A stretch of DNA of 7,952 nucleotides from DATKCA01 sp035544675 (GTDB lineage: Bacteria > Acidobacteriota > Thermoanaerobaculia > Gp7-AA8): contig DATKCA010000219.1 in the NCBI GenBank assembly GCA_035544675.1, forward strand, positions 1 through 7,952, read 5' to 3'. How positions within the stretch are numbered: the first letter of the stretch is position 1; the number at the start of each line of letters is the position of its first letter. Below are positions 1 to 6,328 of the stretch, one piece after another. A program made the translations under genes and the position numbers. The notes below the pieces were generated by a model. The model searched no databases. It was not told where the DNA came from and worked only from the letters and a program-made list of their open reading frames with translations.

Positions 1-1
1 C

Positions 2-1432
2 AACAACTCCTCCGGCTGCACGGTCTGCATCATCGATTCCGGCTACTACCGCGGTCATGAGGATCTGCAGGACACGAACGTCAACGGCACGAACGATTCC
101 GGCACCGGCAACTGGTACGAGGACTCCTGCGGCCACGGAAGCCACGTCGCGGGAACGGTTGCCGCGCTCGGCGGCAATAGCGTCGGCGTCCTCGGAGTGA
201 ACTCCAACGGCTCTCTGCGGATTCACATCGAGAAAGTGTTCGACGGGTCGAACTGCGGCTGGTCGTATTCATCCGACCTGATCACGGCCCTGAACCGCTG
301 CCGGAACAACACCCCGAGCGGGAAGCTGGTGGTGAGCATGAGCCTGGGCGGCTCGTTCTCGAGCACGACCGAGAACAACGCCTTCCAGAACGCCTACAAC
401 GCCGGCGTCCTCTCCGTCGCCGCCGCAGGCAATGCAGGAAACACGCGTAAGTCGTATCCCGCTTCGTACAGCTCGGTGATCTCGGTCGCGGCCGTCGACA
501 GCGCGGGCGTGGTGGCCAGCTTCTCCCAGCAGAACGACGCGGTGGAGCTGGCAGCGCCCGGTGTCGGAGTTCTCTCGACGACGCCGTTCAAGGCCTCCAC
601 GCTGACGGCGGGCGGGTCTTCGTATCTCGGCTCGAACATCGACGGCTCGGCGCGGACGTCGGTCAGCGGGACGCTGGCCAACGGCAGCCTCTGCGACTCA
701 GTCGGGGTTTGGGGCGGACAAGTCGTGCTCTGCGAGCGCGGCGTCATCAGCTTCGCGCAGAAGGTCGCGAACGTGCAGAACGGCGGCGGCGCCGGCGCGG
801 CGATCTACAACAATGTCGACGGCGGATTCCTCGGCACGCTGAACGGCACGAGCACGATCCCGGCCATCAGCATGGCCCGCGCGGACGGTCTGGCTGCCCT
901 CAATGCCGTCGGTGGAGCGTCGAACCTCGACAATTCCGCCGGCGTGGCCGGTCAGAGCTACAACGGCTACGAGTATTACGACGGGACGTCCATGGCCACG
1001 CCGCACGTCTCGGGCGTCGCCGCTCTGGTGTGGAGCCACTACCTCACGAAGAGCAACGCCGAGATCCGCGACGGCCTTCAGAAATCAGCCGAGGACAAAG
1101 GCTCTGCCGGCAAGGACAACGCGTACGGCTACGGGATCGTCAAGGCCAGGGCAGCCTACGACTTCCTGGCCGGCAGCGGGACGGAACCTCCTCCTCCCAG
1201 CGGGATCACGTTGACGGTGAGCAAGGTCAAGGTGCGCGGCCAGAACTACGCCGATCTGGCGTGGAGCGGCGCGACGACGAGCAACGTCACGGTCCATCGC
1301 AACACCACGACGTTCTCCACGGAGAACGACGGGGCGCACCGCGATGGTCCACTCAGCAAGGGCAGCTACACGTACAAAGTCTGCAACAGCGACGGAAGCG
1401 CCTGCTCGGGCAACGTCTCCGTCTCGCTCTAA
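2..1432 (+). CDS. S8 family (subtilisin-like) serine protease with PA-domain insertion, 5' end missing
   Basis: This is a secreted-type serine endopeptidase; the frame is open from base 2, so the start, signal peptide and propeptide lie outside the window. The visible 476 residues contain the whole catalytic triad: Asp12 in CIIDSGY, His45 in CGHGSHVAGT and Ser330 in DGTSMATPHVSG. The oxyanion-hole Asn is Asn144 in AAAGNAGN. Between Asn144 and Ser330 a protease-associated (PA) domain is inserted at about residues 205-300 (GQVVLCERG, GAGAAIYNN), as in many extracellular bacterial and plant subtilases, where it affects substrate access. A TEPPPPSG linker at 394-401 leads to a 75-residue beta-rich domain (fibronectin/PKD-like, YTYKVCNSDGSACSG). 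The many cysteines (for example 6, 9, 43 and 231) suggest disulfides and an extracytoplasmic location. An ATG at 197 lies after the His motif and is not the real start. A strong terminator follows 23 bases after the stop, so it is probably the last gene of its transcript. Confidence 0.95.
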   Translation, partial: NNSSGCTVCIIDSGYYRGHEDLQDTNVNGTNDSGTGNWYEDSCGHGSHVAGTVAALGGNSVGVLGVNSNGSLRIHIEKVFDGSNCGWSYSSDLITALNRCRNNTPSGKLVVSMSLGGSFSSTTENNAFQNAYNAGVLSVAAAGNAGNTRKSYPASYSSVISVAAVDSAGVVASFSQQNDAVELAAPGVGVLSTTPFKASTLTAGGSSYLGSNIDGSARTSVSGTLANGSLCDSVGVWGGQVVLCERGVISFAQKVANVQNGGGAGAAIYNNVDGGFLGTLNGTSTIPAISMARADGLAALNAVGGASNLDNSAGVAGQSYNGYEYYDGTSMATPHVSGVAALVWSHYLTKSNAEIRDGLQKSAEDKGSAGKDNAYGYGIVKARAAYDFLAGSGTEPPPPSGITLTVSKVKVRGQNYADLAWSGATTSNVTVHRNTTTFSTENDGAHRDGPLSKGSYTYKVCNSDGSACSGNVSVSL

Positions 1433-1455
1433 CCTCTCTTCCAGTCACTGGCAGG

Positions 1456-1490
1456 AAAGGCCCCGGCGGCGCGCCGGGGCCTTTTTGTTT
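1456..1490 (+). terminator. Intrinsic terminator after the subtilase gene
   Basis: A perfect 13-base-pair stem (AAAGGCCCCGGCG at 1456-1468 pairing with CGCCGGGGCCTTT at 1472-1484) with a GCG loop is followed by TTGTTT, giving a T-rich tract TTTTTGTTT at 1482-1490. It begins 23 bases after the subtilase stop. On the opposite strand the stem is followed by only a short T run (TTT then CCTG), so it would be a weaker terminator for the convergent mgtE operon. Confidence 0.93.
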
Positions 1491-1562
1491 GAGGACACCG
1501 GCGCTATCCGTCGCGGCGGCTGGGGCGGTCACGGAATGGAGCGCGGGTGTCCTCACCCGCGC
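1491..1562. repeat. Imperfect palindromic element, REP-like
   Basis: GAGGACACCGGCGC (1491-1504) and GCGCGGGTGTCCTC (1541-1554) are inverted copies matching at 13 of 14 positions, 36 bases apart. An inner stem TCCGT (1507-1511)/ACGGA (1531-1535) lies between them. The right arm can instead form a perfect 9-base-pair hairpin, GCGCGGGTG (1541-1549) with CACCCGCGC (1554-1562) around a TCCT loop, so the two folds exclude each other. The element sits between the subtilase terminator and the stop of mgtE, a typical place for a dispersed palindromic (REP or MITE-like) repeat between convergent genes. Only one copy is in this window, so its repeated nature is inferred. It could also be a second, T-less terminator for mgtE. 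Confidence 0.55.
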
Positions 1563-1580
1563 ATCTCGCCGTTTCCCGGT

Positions 1581-2885
1581 CTACAGCATTCCAGACAGAA
1601 GCGTGGCGATGCCGAGGAAACTGAGGAAACCGACCACGTCGGTGACGGTCGTGAGGATGATCGATGACGACTGCGCGGGGTCGCGGCCGATCGAAGTCAG
1701 CACGATCGGGATGGCCGCGCCGGCCAGACCGGCCGACACCATGGAGATCACCATCGAGCTGCCGATCACCAGCGCCAGGCCGGGCGAGCGGCTCCAGACG
1801 TAGACGCCGAGGGCGGTCGTCAGCGCGACGGCCCACCCATTGATGAATGCCACCGCCGTCTCCTTGCGCACCACCCGTGCCCACTGCGACACCCTGATCT
1901 CGCGCAGTGCCAGGCCGCGCATGGTCACCGCCAGCGCCTGCGCGCCGGTGTTCCCCGACTGCCCGGCCACCACCGGGAGCAGCACCGCCAGCGCCGTGAA
2001 CGTGGCGATGGTCGACTCGAAGAGCCCCACGACGGCCGAAGCCAGGAACGCGGTGAGCAGATTGATCTGCAGCCAGGGCAGCCGGGCCCGCACGGCGAAA
2101 GAGACACGCGAGAGCGCGCGTTCGTCGCGGCTGGCGCCGACCATGGCCTGGATGTCGGCGGCGACCTCCTGCCGTGCCGCCGTCATGAGCACATCCTGAC
2201 GGATGACGCCGAGGAGGCGTCCCTCGAAATCGACGACGGGGAGATTGGTCAGATGGTAGCTCGTCAACTGCTCGACGACCTCGTCGAGGCTGGCCATGCC
2301 TCCGACCGAGATGGCCGGCAGCGCGAGCGCGTCGAGCGGGTCGTCCGGTTGGGCGATGGCCAGATCCTGCAGCGGCACACGACCGGCCAGCCGCCCTTCC
2401 TCCTCGGTGATGAAGACGTCGGAGATCACGCGTCGCCGCACACCGCGCAGCCGGGTCAGCGCCTGCTGCACGGTGGTGCCTCGCCGGAACGCCATCACTC
2501 GCGGATCCATGAGGCGGCCGGCAGTCTCGGGCGGGTACTCGGCCATGGCGCGCAGCTCGACGGCGGCACGCTCGTCCAGGCCTGCCAGCAGGGTCTGCTG
2601 CTGCTCTTCGCCGAGCCACGCGACGGCGGCAGCCGCCCGCACGGGATCCATCGTGGCGAGCACCCGCCTGGCGAATCCAGGCGAGGCGGCCTGCAGGATG
2701 TCGGCCGCGACGTTCGACGCCAGGCGCTCTTCCACCGCCACCGCGTATGGCGTCGGCTCCGACTCCAGGAGCGCCACGACGTCGGTCAGCCGCGCCGACT
2801 CCAGATGTCTGGCCGCCTCATCGGGAAACTGGTGCAGATAGACCCGCGCCAGCCTGTCCACACCGCTGACCGTGGATGCCGTCAT
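1581..2885 (-). CDS. mgtE: Magnesium transporter MgtE
   Basis: A complete 434-residue MgtE, close to the usual length of about 450, forming a homodimeric Mg2+-selective channel of the inner membrane that closes when cytosolic Mg2+ is high. Order of parts: helical MgtE N domain (about 15-125) ending in the family motif YPPETAGRLMDP (117-128); a pair of CBS domains (about 130-250); a connecting helix; then five membrane segments (about 271-290, 293-315, 341-363, 370-395, 408-431). The channel signature VVAGQSGNTGAQAL (305-318) is intact. Asp416 in TTVTDVVGF corresponds to the pore Asp (D432 in the Thermus protein) that gives Mg2+ selectivity. The start is an ATG with AGGAGG six bases upstream (2892-2897), located inside the end of the preceding gene. 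Its ATG overlaps the upstream TGA by four bases (ATGA), so translation is probably coupled. It is the last gene of a three-gene operon. Confidence 0.97.
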   Translation of the reverse strand: MTASTVSGVDRLARVYLHQFPDEAARHLESARLTDVVALLESEPTPYAVAVEERLASNVAADILQAASPGFARRVLATMDPVRAAAAVAWLGEEQQQTLLAGLDERAAVELRAMAEYPPETAGRLMDPRVMAFRRGTTVQQALTRLRGVRRRVISDVFITEEEGRLAGRVPLQDLAIAQPDDPLDALALPAISVGGMASLDEVVEQLTSYHLTNLPVVDFEGRLLGVIRQDVLMTAARQEVAADIQAMVGASRDERALSRVSFAVRARLPWLQINLLTAFLASAVVGLFESTIATFTALAVLLPVVAGQSGNTGAQALAVTMRGLALREIRVSQWARVVRKETAVAFINGWAVALTTALGVYVWSRSPGLALVIGSSMVISMVSAGLAGAAIPIVLTSIGRDPAQSSSIILTTVTDVVGFLSFLGIATLLSGML

Positions 2886-3760
2886 CGGCCGCCTCCTGTT
2901 TCTCGATCGTCGACGGCCGCAGGGCGTGGAGAAAGCGGCTCACGAGGCGCCGCCGCACCGGCCACGCCCTCCACGAATCCAGCGATGCCGAGATGGAACA
3001 GCTCGCCGAGCGCGCCCACGGTGAGGCCGGTGGGGGCGGCCGCGCCGGCGGTATCGGCTTCATGCTCGAGCCGGCGCAGGGTTTGATAACGGATGGCGCC
3101 TGCAAAACGGCCCGCCTCGTCGGTGACCGGCATGGCGTGAAACGATCGCCAGGCCGGATGCGCACGGACGGCGGCGGCAGGCGTCCAGGCCGGGACATGC
3201 GAGACGGGGGAATGCATGACGCTGCCGATCGGGTCACGGACCCGGGCGCGCATCAGCTCGGGGATGTCCAGCACTCCGACGAGCACGCCTCGACGTTCGA
3301 CGACGTAGAGATAGTAGAGGAGGCCGCGCGGCTCGCGACGCAGACGCACACGCGCTTCTCCGACCAGGATGTCGTCGGGAATGGCGAGCACCATCGGATC
3401 CATCACTGCGCCCGCGGTCCCCTCGGGATAGCGGAGAGCGCCGCGCAGCGGCTCCTGCTTCGCCTCGGGAAGAGCGGCGATGAGTGCACTGGCGGTCTGG
3501 GGCGGCATCCGCCGCAGCAGCGCGATGGCCACGTCGGGCTCCAGCCGATCGAGAGCGGGCGCGGCCTCCGCGGGCACGAGCATGGCCAGAGACTCCGCCG
3601 CGGCGGTCGAGACCATCTCGCCGAGCGCGCCGCCGGCTTCCTCCGGGGCGGCGCGGACGACCGCCGCGCGCTCCGCGGCGGGCATGCGCTCGAGCGCGAG
3701 AGCCGCCTCGCGCGGATGCTCCTCGAGGAAGGCGCGTGCCAGACTCCGCTCCAGCGTCAT
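2882..3760 (-). CDS. Stand-alone MgtE N-domain plus CBS-domain protein without membrane region
   Basis: A 292-residue soluble protein that repeats the cytosolic half of MgtE. Residues 1-110 are a helical MgtE N-type superhelix (LARAFLEEHPREAALAL, RMPPQTASALIAALPE). They are followed by YPEGTAGAVMDP (111-122), the direct counterpart of YPPETAGRLMDP in the neighbouring mgtE product. A CBS pair follows (about 123-235; DIPELM, DPIGSVMHSPV, HAMPVTDEAGRFAGAI). Where MgtE would enter the membrane, this protein has a short moderately hydrophobic stretch (ALGELFHLGIAGFVEGVAG, 250-268) and then a polar tail. No transmembrane domain is present and the gene is not broken: the frame is clean, with GGGAGG six bases before the ATG and ATGA overlaps at both ends. 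In MgtE these domains sense Mg2+ and gate the pore; here they may regulate or assemble with the adjacent MgtE or the MscS-like protein. The domain identity is clear; the function is inferred. Confidence 0.88.
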   Translation of the reverse strand: MTLERSLARAFLEEHPREAALALERMPAAERAAVVRAAPEEAGGALGEMVSTAAAESLAMLVPAEAAPALDRLEPDVAIALLRRMPPQTASALIAALPEAKQEPLRGALRYPEGTAGAVMDPMVLAIPDDILVGEARVRLRREPRGLLYYLYVVERRGVLVGVLDIPELMRARVRDPIGSVMHSPVSHVPAWTPAAAVRAHPAWRSFHAMPVTDEAGRFAGAIRYQTLRRLEHEADTAGAAAPTGLTVGALGELFHLGIAGFVEGVAGAAAPREPLSPRPAAVDDRETGGGR

Positions 3761-4587
3761 CGGGCACCTCCCGGTGTCACCATCACCGCGATGGTCTCGT
3801 TGAACAACTTCGCGGGGATCACCACCTGACCGCCGGCAGACTGCAGGATCACCGACGTGGCGGTGATCGCGGCGATCGTGCCTTCGACGTCGCCGATCCG
3901 CAGTTGCCGGCCGATCTCGAATGTCTGCCTGACGTAGTGCGCGCCGATGATGTTGCTGACGGCGTCGCGCGCCCCCAGCCCGAAAGCGAGAGAGAAGGCG
4001 CCGAGCATGGCCAGCAGCGTGACCGAGAGGAGGGCGGTCAGCAGCGTGATGTCGATGCCCAGCTCGGCAACCGCGATCAGCCCCGCCGCCAGGAGGATTG
4101 CCGCGCGAACGATCTGCCCGATGGCGGCGGCGAACGGCGAGCCGGCCGCCGCGGCCGCGGCGGCGGCGGCGTCTCGCGCCAGATTGCCGATGACGAGTCC
4201 GGCCAGCATGATCAGCGCGGCGCCGACGAGGCGCGGCACGTACGCGCCGATCCCGGCCAGCGACGATCCGAGCAGCGGCAGGCCCAGCACGTTGGCCGCC
4301 GCGGCAGCGAAGAACAGGACCACCGCCCAGAACACGATCAGTCCGACGATGTCCGAGAGTTCGCGCTTGCCGGGACGAGGAAGTCCGTGCCGCAGCAGGC
4401 GCTCGGGCACCATCCGCCCCAGAGCACGGATCAGCCTGGAGACGACGGCCCGCAGGAACAGCCCCAGCAGCCAGCCGAGCGCCAGGAGCGCCACGGCGCC
4501 CAGCAGCTTCACCTGATGGAGGCGAAGCCAGGCTTCCAGATCGGCCAGCGAATCACGCACGGCGGCGACGAGGTCGGGGTTCTCCAC
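3757..4587 (-). CDS. MscS-like membrane channel protein (conserved TM-helix family), lacking the cytoplasmic cage domain
   Basis: A 276-residue inner-membrane protein related to small-conductance mechanosensitive channels. Counting from the GTG at 4587, hydrophobic segments lie near 26-48, 80-103, 115-135, 160-178 and 182-204. The last runs into the MscS pore-helix/beta-domain junction, FSLAFGLGARDAVSNIIGA, and a small beta domain (FEIGRQLRIGDVEGTI ... GGQVVIPAKLFNETI). The protein ends about ten residues later, so the alpha/beta vestibule typical of MscS is absent. This is the layout of short MscS relatives such as Pseudomonas CmpX. A run of nine alanines (residues 140-148) interrupts two helices. 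The frame also allows GTG at 4593, but GGGAGG then touches the start; GTG at 4587 has five bases of spacing and is preferred. It is the first gene of the operon and overlaps the next by ATGA. A channel or membrane-stress role is inferred from family. Confidence 0.85.
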   Translation of the reverse strand: MENPDLVAAVRDSLADLEAWLRLHQVKLLGAVALLALGWLLGLFLRAVVSRLIRALGRMVPERLLRHGLPRPGKRELSDIVGLIVFWAVVLFFAAAAANVLGLPLLGSSLAGIGAYVPRLVGAALIMLAGLVIGNLARDAAAAAAAAAGSPFAAAIGQIVRAAILLAAGLIAVAELGIDITLLTALLSVTLLAMLGAFSLAFGLGARDAVSNIIGAHYVRQTFEIGRQLRIGDVEGTIAAITATSVILQSAGGQVVIPAKLFNETIAVMVTPGGAR

Positions 4588-4712
4588 AGCCACCTCCCGG
4601 CCCGATTAGAACAGATCGCCGCGATTCCGTGCACACCACCGTACGAGCGCGCCGGGCGCGCACGCCGATGACTGGACGGCGGTCGTTCTGCAGCGAATCC
4701 AGGAGTGACGCG
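4588..4712. other. Intergenic region between the methyltransferase and the MscS-like operon
   Basis: This 125-base gap is the longest between the minus-strand genes and is where a promoter for the three-gene operon would be expected. The only clear structure is a short hairpin, GCGCGC (4647-4652)/GCGCGC (4656-4661) with a CGG loop and no T run, a weak candidate terminator for the upstream pair. No convincing -35/-10 pair was found. TCTAAT (minus strand, 4610-4605) resembles a -10 box but would start transcription inside the ribosome site. Confidence 0.4.
4593..4598 (-). promoter_or_regulatory. Ribosome binding site deciding the start of the MscS-like gene
   Basis: On the minus strand GGGAGG reads from 4598 to 4593 and is followed by TGGCT and then GTG at 4587. 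This five-base spacing supports the GTG at 4587. The GTG at 4593-4591 overlaps the site itself and would leave no spacing. Confidence 0.6.
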
Positions 4713-5378
4713 CTACTTCTGCCTGAACACCAGGAAATATTGATACGGCAGGAACGCGTGCTCGCGCACGAGCCGGAAGCCGTGCTCCTGCATCTGCGCG
4801 ATCAGGTCCTCACGCGCGATCTTCTCGGACACCGGCGGGCCAAACGGCAGATCCTTCTTGTGGAAGTCGATCATCACCACCTGCCCACCCGGCTCGAGGA
4901 GCCTCTTCATCAGGTTCAGGTATCCGGCCTGATCCTCGATGTGGTGCCAGACGTTGACGAAGAAGAAACGGTCGACGGCTCGAGGGAGCAGAGGATCGTC
5001 GGGAGGAGCCAGGATGGTCGAGACATTCAGCAGGCCGGCATCCCGGACGCGCCGGTTCAGGTGAACGACCATCTCCGGGCTGACGTCGACGGCGTAGATG
5101 TGACCCCGGGGCCCGACGGCCTGTGCCAGACGCAACGTGAAGTAGCCCGAGCCCGCGCCGATGTCGGCCACCACTTCACCCTGCTTCAACGCGAGCGCCG
5201 CGATGACTTCCTTCGGCTTCTGGCGCGCATCGCGATCCGGATCCTCGAGCGCCGCGATGTACGCGGCCGGGTCGGAGTGACGGCCATGGCTCCTGTGATC
5301 CTCCGCCGTCTGGCCGGCCAGACCGCCTCCCACGAGGAACACCGCCAGGGGAACGATTCTGAGGAATCTGAGCGTCAT
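4713..5378 (-). CDS. Class I SAM-dependent methyltransferase with N-terminal signal peptide
   Basis: A 221-residue Rossmann-fold methyltransferase. Motif I is VADIGAGSGYF (70-80), the SAM-binding glycine loop. Asp98 in YAVDVSPEM is the likely acidic residue that binds the ribose hydroxyls. LAPPDDPLLP (123-132) and FFFVNVWHHIED (138-149) are the next core strands, and LLEPGGQVVMIDF (160-172) is the usual late motif. Unusually, the protein begins with a signal-peptide-like segment: basic MTLRFLR, hydrophobic IVPLAVFLVGGGLA and a likely cleavage near residue 21, followed by a His-rich patch (DHRSHGRH). The RDARQKPKEVIAAL block (49-62) before motif I recurs, to my knowledge, in similar exported methyltransferases of Acidobacteriota and Myxococcota. 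The substrate is unknown. The start is an ATG with a weak AGGA five bases upstream. It lies 44 bases downstream of the DUF4097 gene on the same strand and is probably cotranscribed with it. Confidence 0.88.
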   Translation of the reverse strand: MTLRFLRIVPLAVFLVGGGLAGQTAEDHRSHGRHSDPAAYIAALEDPDRDARQKPKEVIAALALKQGEVVADIGAGSGYFTLRLAQAVGPRGHIYAVDVSPEMVVHLNRRVRDAGLLNVSTILAPPDDPLLPRAVDRFFFVNVWHHIEDQAGYLNLMKRLLEPGGQVVMIDFHKKDLPFGPPVSEKIAREDLIAQMQEHGFRLVREHAFLPYQYFLVFRQK

Positions 5379-5422
5379 GAGCGTCCTATCTTAGTGCCGG
5401 GAACGCCTCCGACATGGCGCTG

Positions 5423-6328
5423 CTAGAGCTCCGAGAGCCGGATCCCGCCGCCCGACGCGCGCAGAACGAGCTTCGGCCCGCCCCCGTTGATCTGGCCGCG
5501 CAGCGAACTCCTGCTGGGACTTCCCCGAACCGTGATCGTCACGGGGAAGTCGGACCGGACGCCGCCGCCGCTGGCCCGGGCGTCGAGGTCGAGCTTCACA
5601 TCCCCCGGCAGGGAGACCTTCAACCCTCCACCCGACGTCGACAGACGGGAGTCGCCCGTGGGCTGGCCGGAGAGCCGCGCGTAAATCGAGCCACCCGACG
5701 TCGTCGCGTCCACCCGGCCGAGAGCATCCTCTATATGGATACCGCCGCCCGAGGTGTGCGCCTTCAGATCGCCGCCGGCGCGGGCGATGCGGATCGAGCC
5801 TCCTGAAGTGCGCACGGAGAGATCCGCCGCGGCGCCGTCGACGGTGATCGAGCCTCCCGACGTCTTCATAACGGCTGTGCCGCCGAGACCACCGGCCTTG
5901 ATGGCGCCTCCGGACGTGCGCGCTTCGACGGTGCCGCTGATGCCGGTCAGATCGATGCTTCCTCCCGAGGTGCGAACGTCCACGTTGTACCGGGCCGGAA
6001 CGCGGATGTTCCACCTGACGCGGTGGGTGGAGAACCAGCGGCCTAGATCGTTCTTCACCCTGCTCGTGATGACGACGTCATCGCCGCGCTGCTCGAACTC
6101 GATGTCGTGATCGCGCAGCACTTCCTCCGCCCTCATTCCACTGGCCCTTCGGACGACCTCCACCGCGACGCCGGTGCCGCCGGTGACGATGGTGATGCTC
6201 CCGGTGTCTGCGTCGAGCCGCAGAGTCCCGCCCTCTCCCACGCTGAAGCCGCGGCGGATCGTATCGCCGGCCGCGAATGCGCTGGCGGCGACGAGGAAGA
6301 CGAGAGTGGTTGTGATCAAGCGGCGCAT
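5423..6328 (-). CDS. DUF4097-family beta-strand repeat protein, exported
   Basis: A 301-residue protein with a clear signal peptide (MRRLITTTLVFLVAASAFA, cleavage likely after residue 19), so it acts in the periplasm or envelope. Residues 20-115 form an initial beta region typical of DUF4097/LiaG-like 'adhesin' domains (TLRLDADTGSITIVTGG, WNIRVPARYNVDV). From Thr120 the chain is a run of TSGGSI-type repeats starting at residues 120, 138, 156, 174, 192, 210 and 231, with ASGGG variants at 252 and 291. The first five spacings are exactly 18 residues and the next two are 21. This predicts a right-handed beta-solenoid with one turn per repeat. No catalytic motif is seen. The family is widespread in Acidobacteriota and often linked to envelope or stress loci, but its biochemical role is unknown. 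The start is an ATG preceded by AAGGGGGA. It is divergent from the cardiolipin synthase gene and upstream of the methyltransferase. Confidence 0.92.
   Translation of the reverse strand: MRRLITTTLVFLVAASAFAAGDTIRRGFSVGEGGTLRLDADTGSITIVTGGTGVAVEVVRRASGMRAEEVLRDHDIEFEQRGDDVVITSRVKNDLGRWFSTHRVRWNIRVPARYNVDVRTSGGSIDLTGISGTVEARTSGGAIKAGGLGGTAVMKTSGGSITVDGAAADLSVRTSGGSIRIARAGGDLKAHTSGGGIHIEDALGRVDATTSGGSIYARLSGQPTGDSRLSTSGGGLKVSLPGDVKLDLDARASGGGVRSDFPVTITVRGSPSRSSLRGQINGGGPKLVLRASGGGIRLSEL
5576..5971 (-). repeat. Tandem 54-base coding repeats in the DUF4097 gene
   Basis: The sequence encoding residues 120-251 consists of seven in-frame repeats, five of 54 bases and two of 63. Each opens with a codon run for T-S-G-G; on the plus strand the cores appear as variants of cctcccgacgt or cctccggacgt. 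The repeats are diverged at the third codon position while the protein core is kept, which suggests old duplication under protein-level selection and not recent slippage. Confidence 0.85.

Noticed and set aside
709..1803. Long plus-strand open frame (364 residues) spanning the end of the subtilase and the intergenic region
   Set aside because: It is out of frame with the subtilase, which has an intact catalytic triad, and its product is an Arg/Gly-rich low-complexity chain typical of GC-rich shadow frames. It also reads through the terminator.
1504..2619. Minus-strand 371-residue open frame overlapping mgtE
   Set aside because: Shifted-frame shadow of mgtE with Arg/Ala-rich composition and no motif, while the true mgtE frame has all family signatures.
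4144..4171. GC-triplet run that could be a microsatellite or assembly artefact
   Set aside because: It stays in frame, mixes GCC and GCG codons, and encodes an alanine stretch inside an otherwise intact gene, so it is ordinary low complexity for this base composition.
4605..4610. TCTAAT on the minus strand as a -10 box for the MscS-like operon
   Set aside because: No matching -35 hexamer lies at 16-18 bases upstream, and the implied transcript start would fall within the ribosome binding site.
3484..4671. Plus-strand 395-residue open frame opposite the MscS-like gene
   Set aside because: Antisense shadow rich in Arg, Gln and Asp with no recognisable domain; the minus strand has clear membrane helices and an MscS signature.
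5576..5971. CRISPR-like array
   Set aside because: The regular 54-base spacing is coding and in frame, there are no identical repeats separated by unique spacers, and it is explained by the DUF4097 solenoid.
5754..6110. Plus-strand frame with PPEVRT/PPDV repeats
   Set aside because: The periodicity is the antisense image of the 54-base repeats in the DUF4097 gene, not an independent repeat protein.
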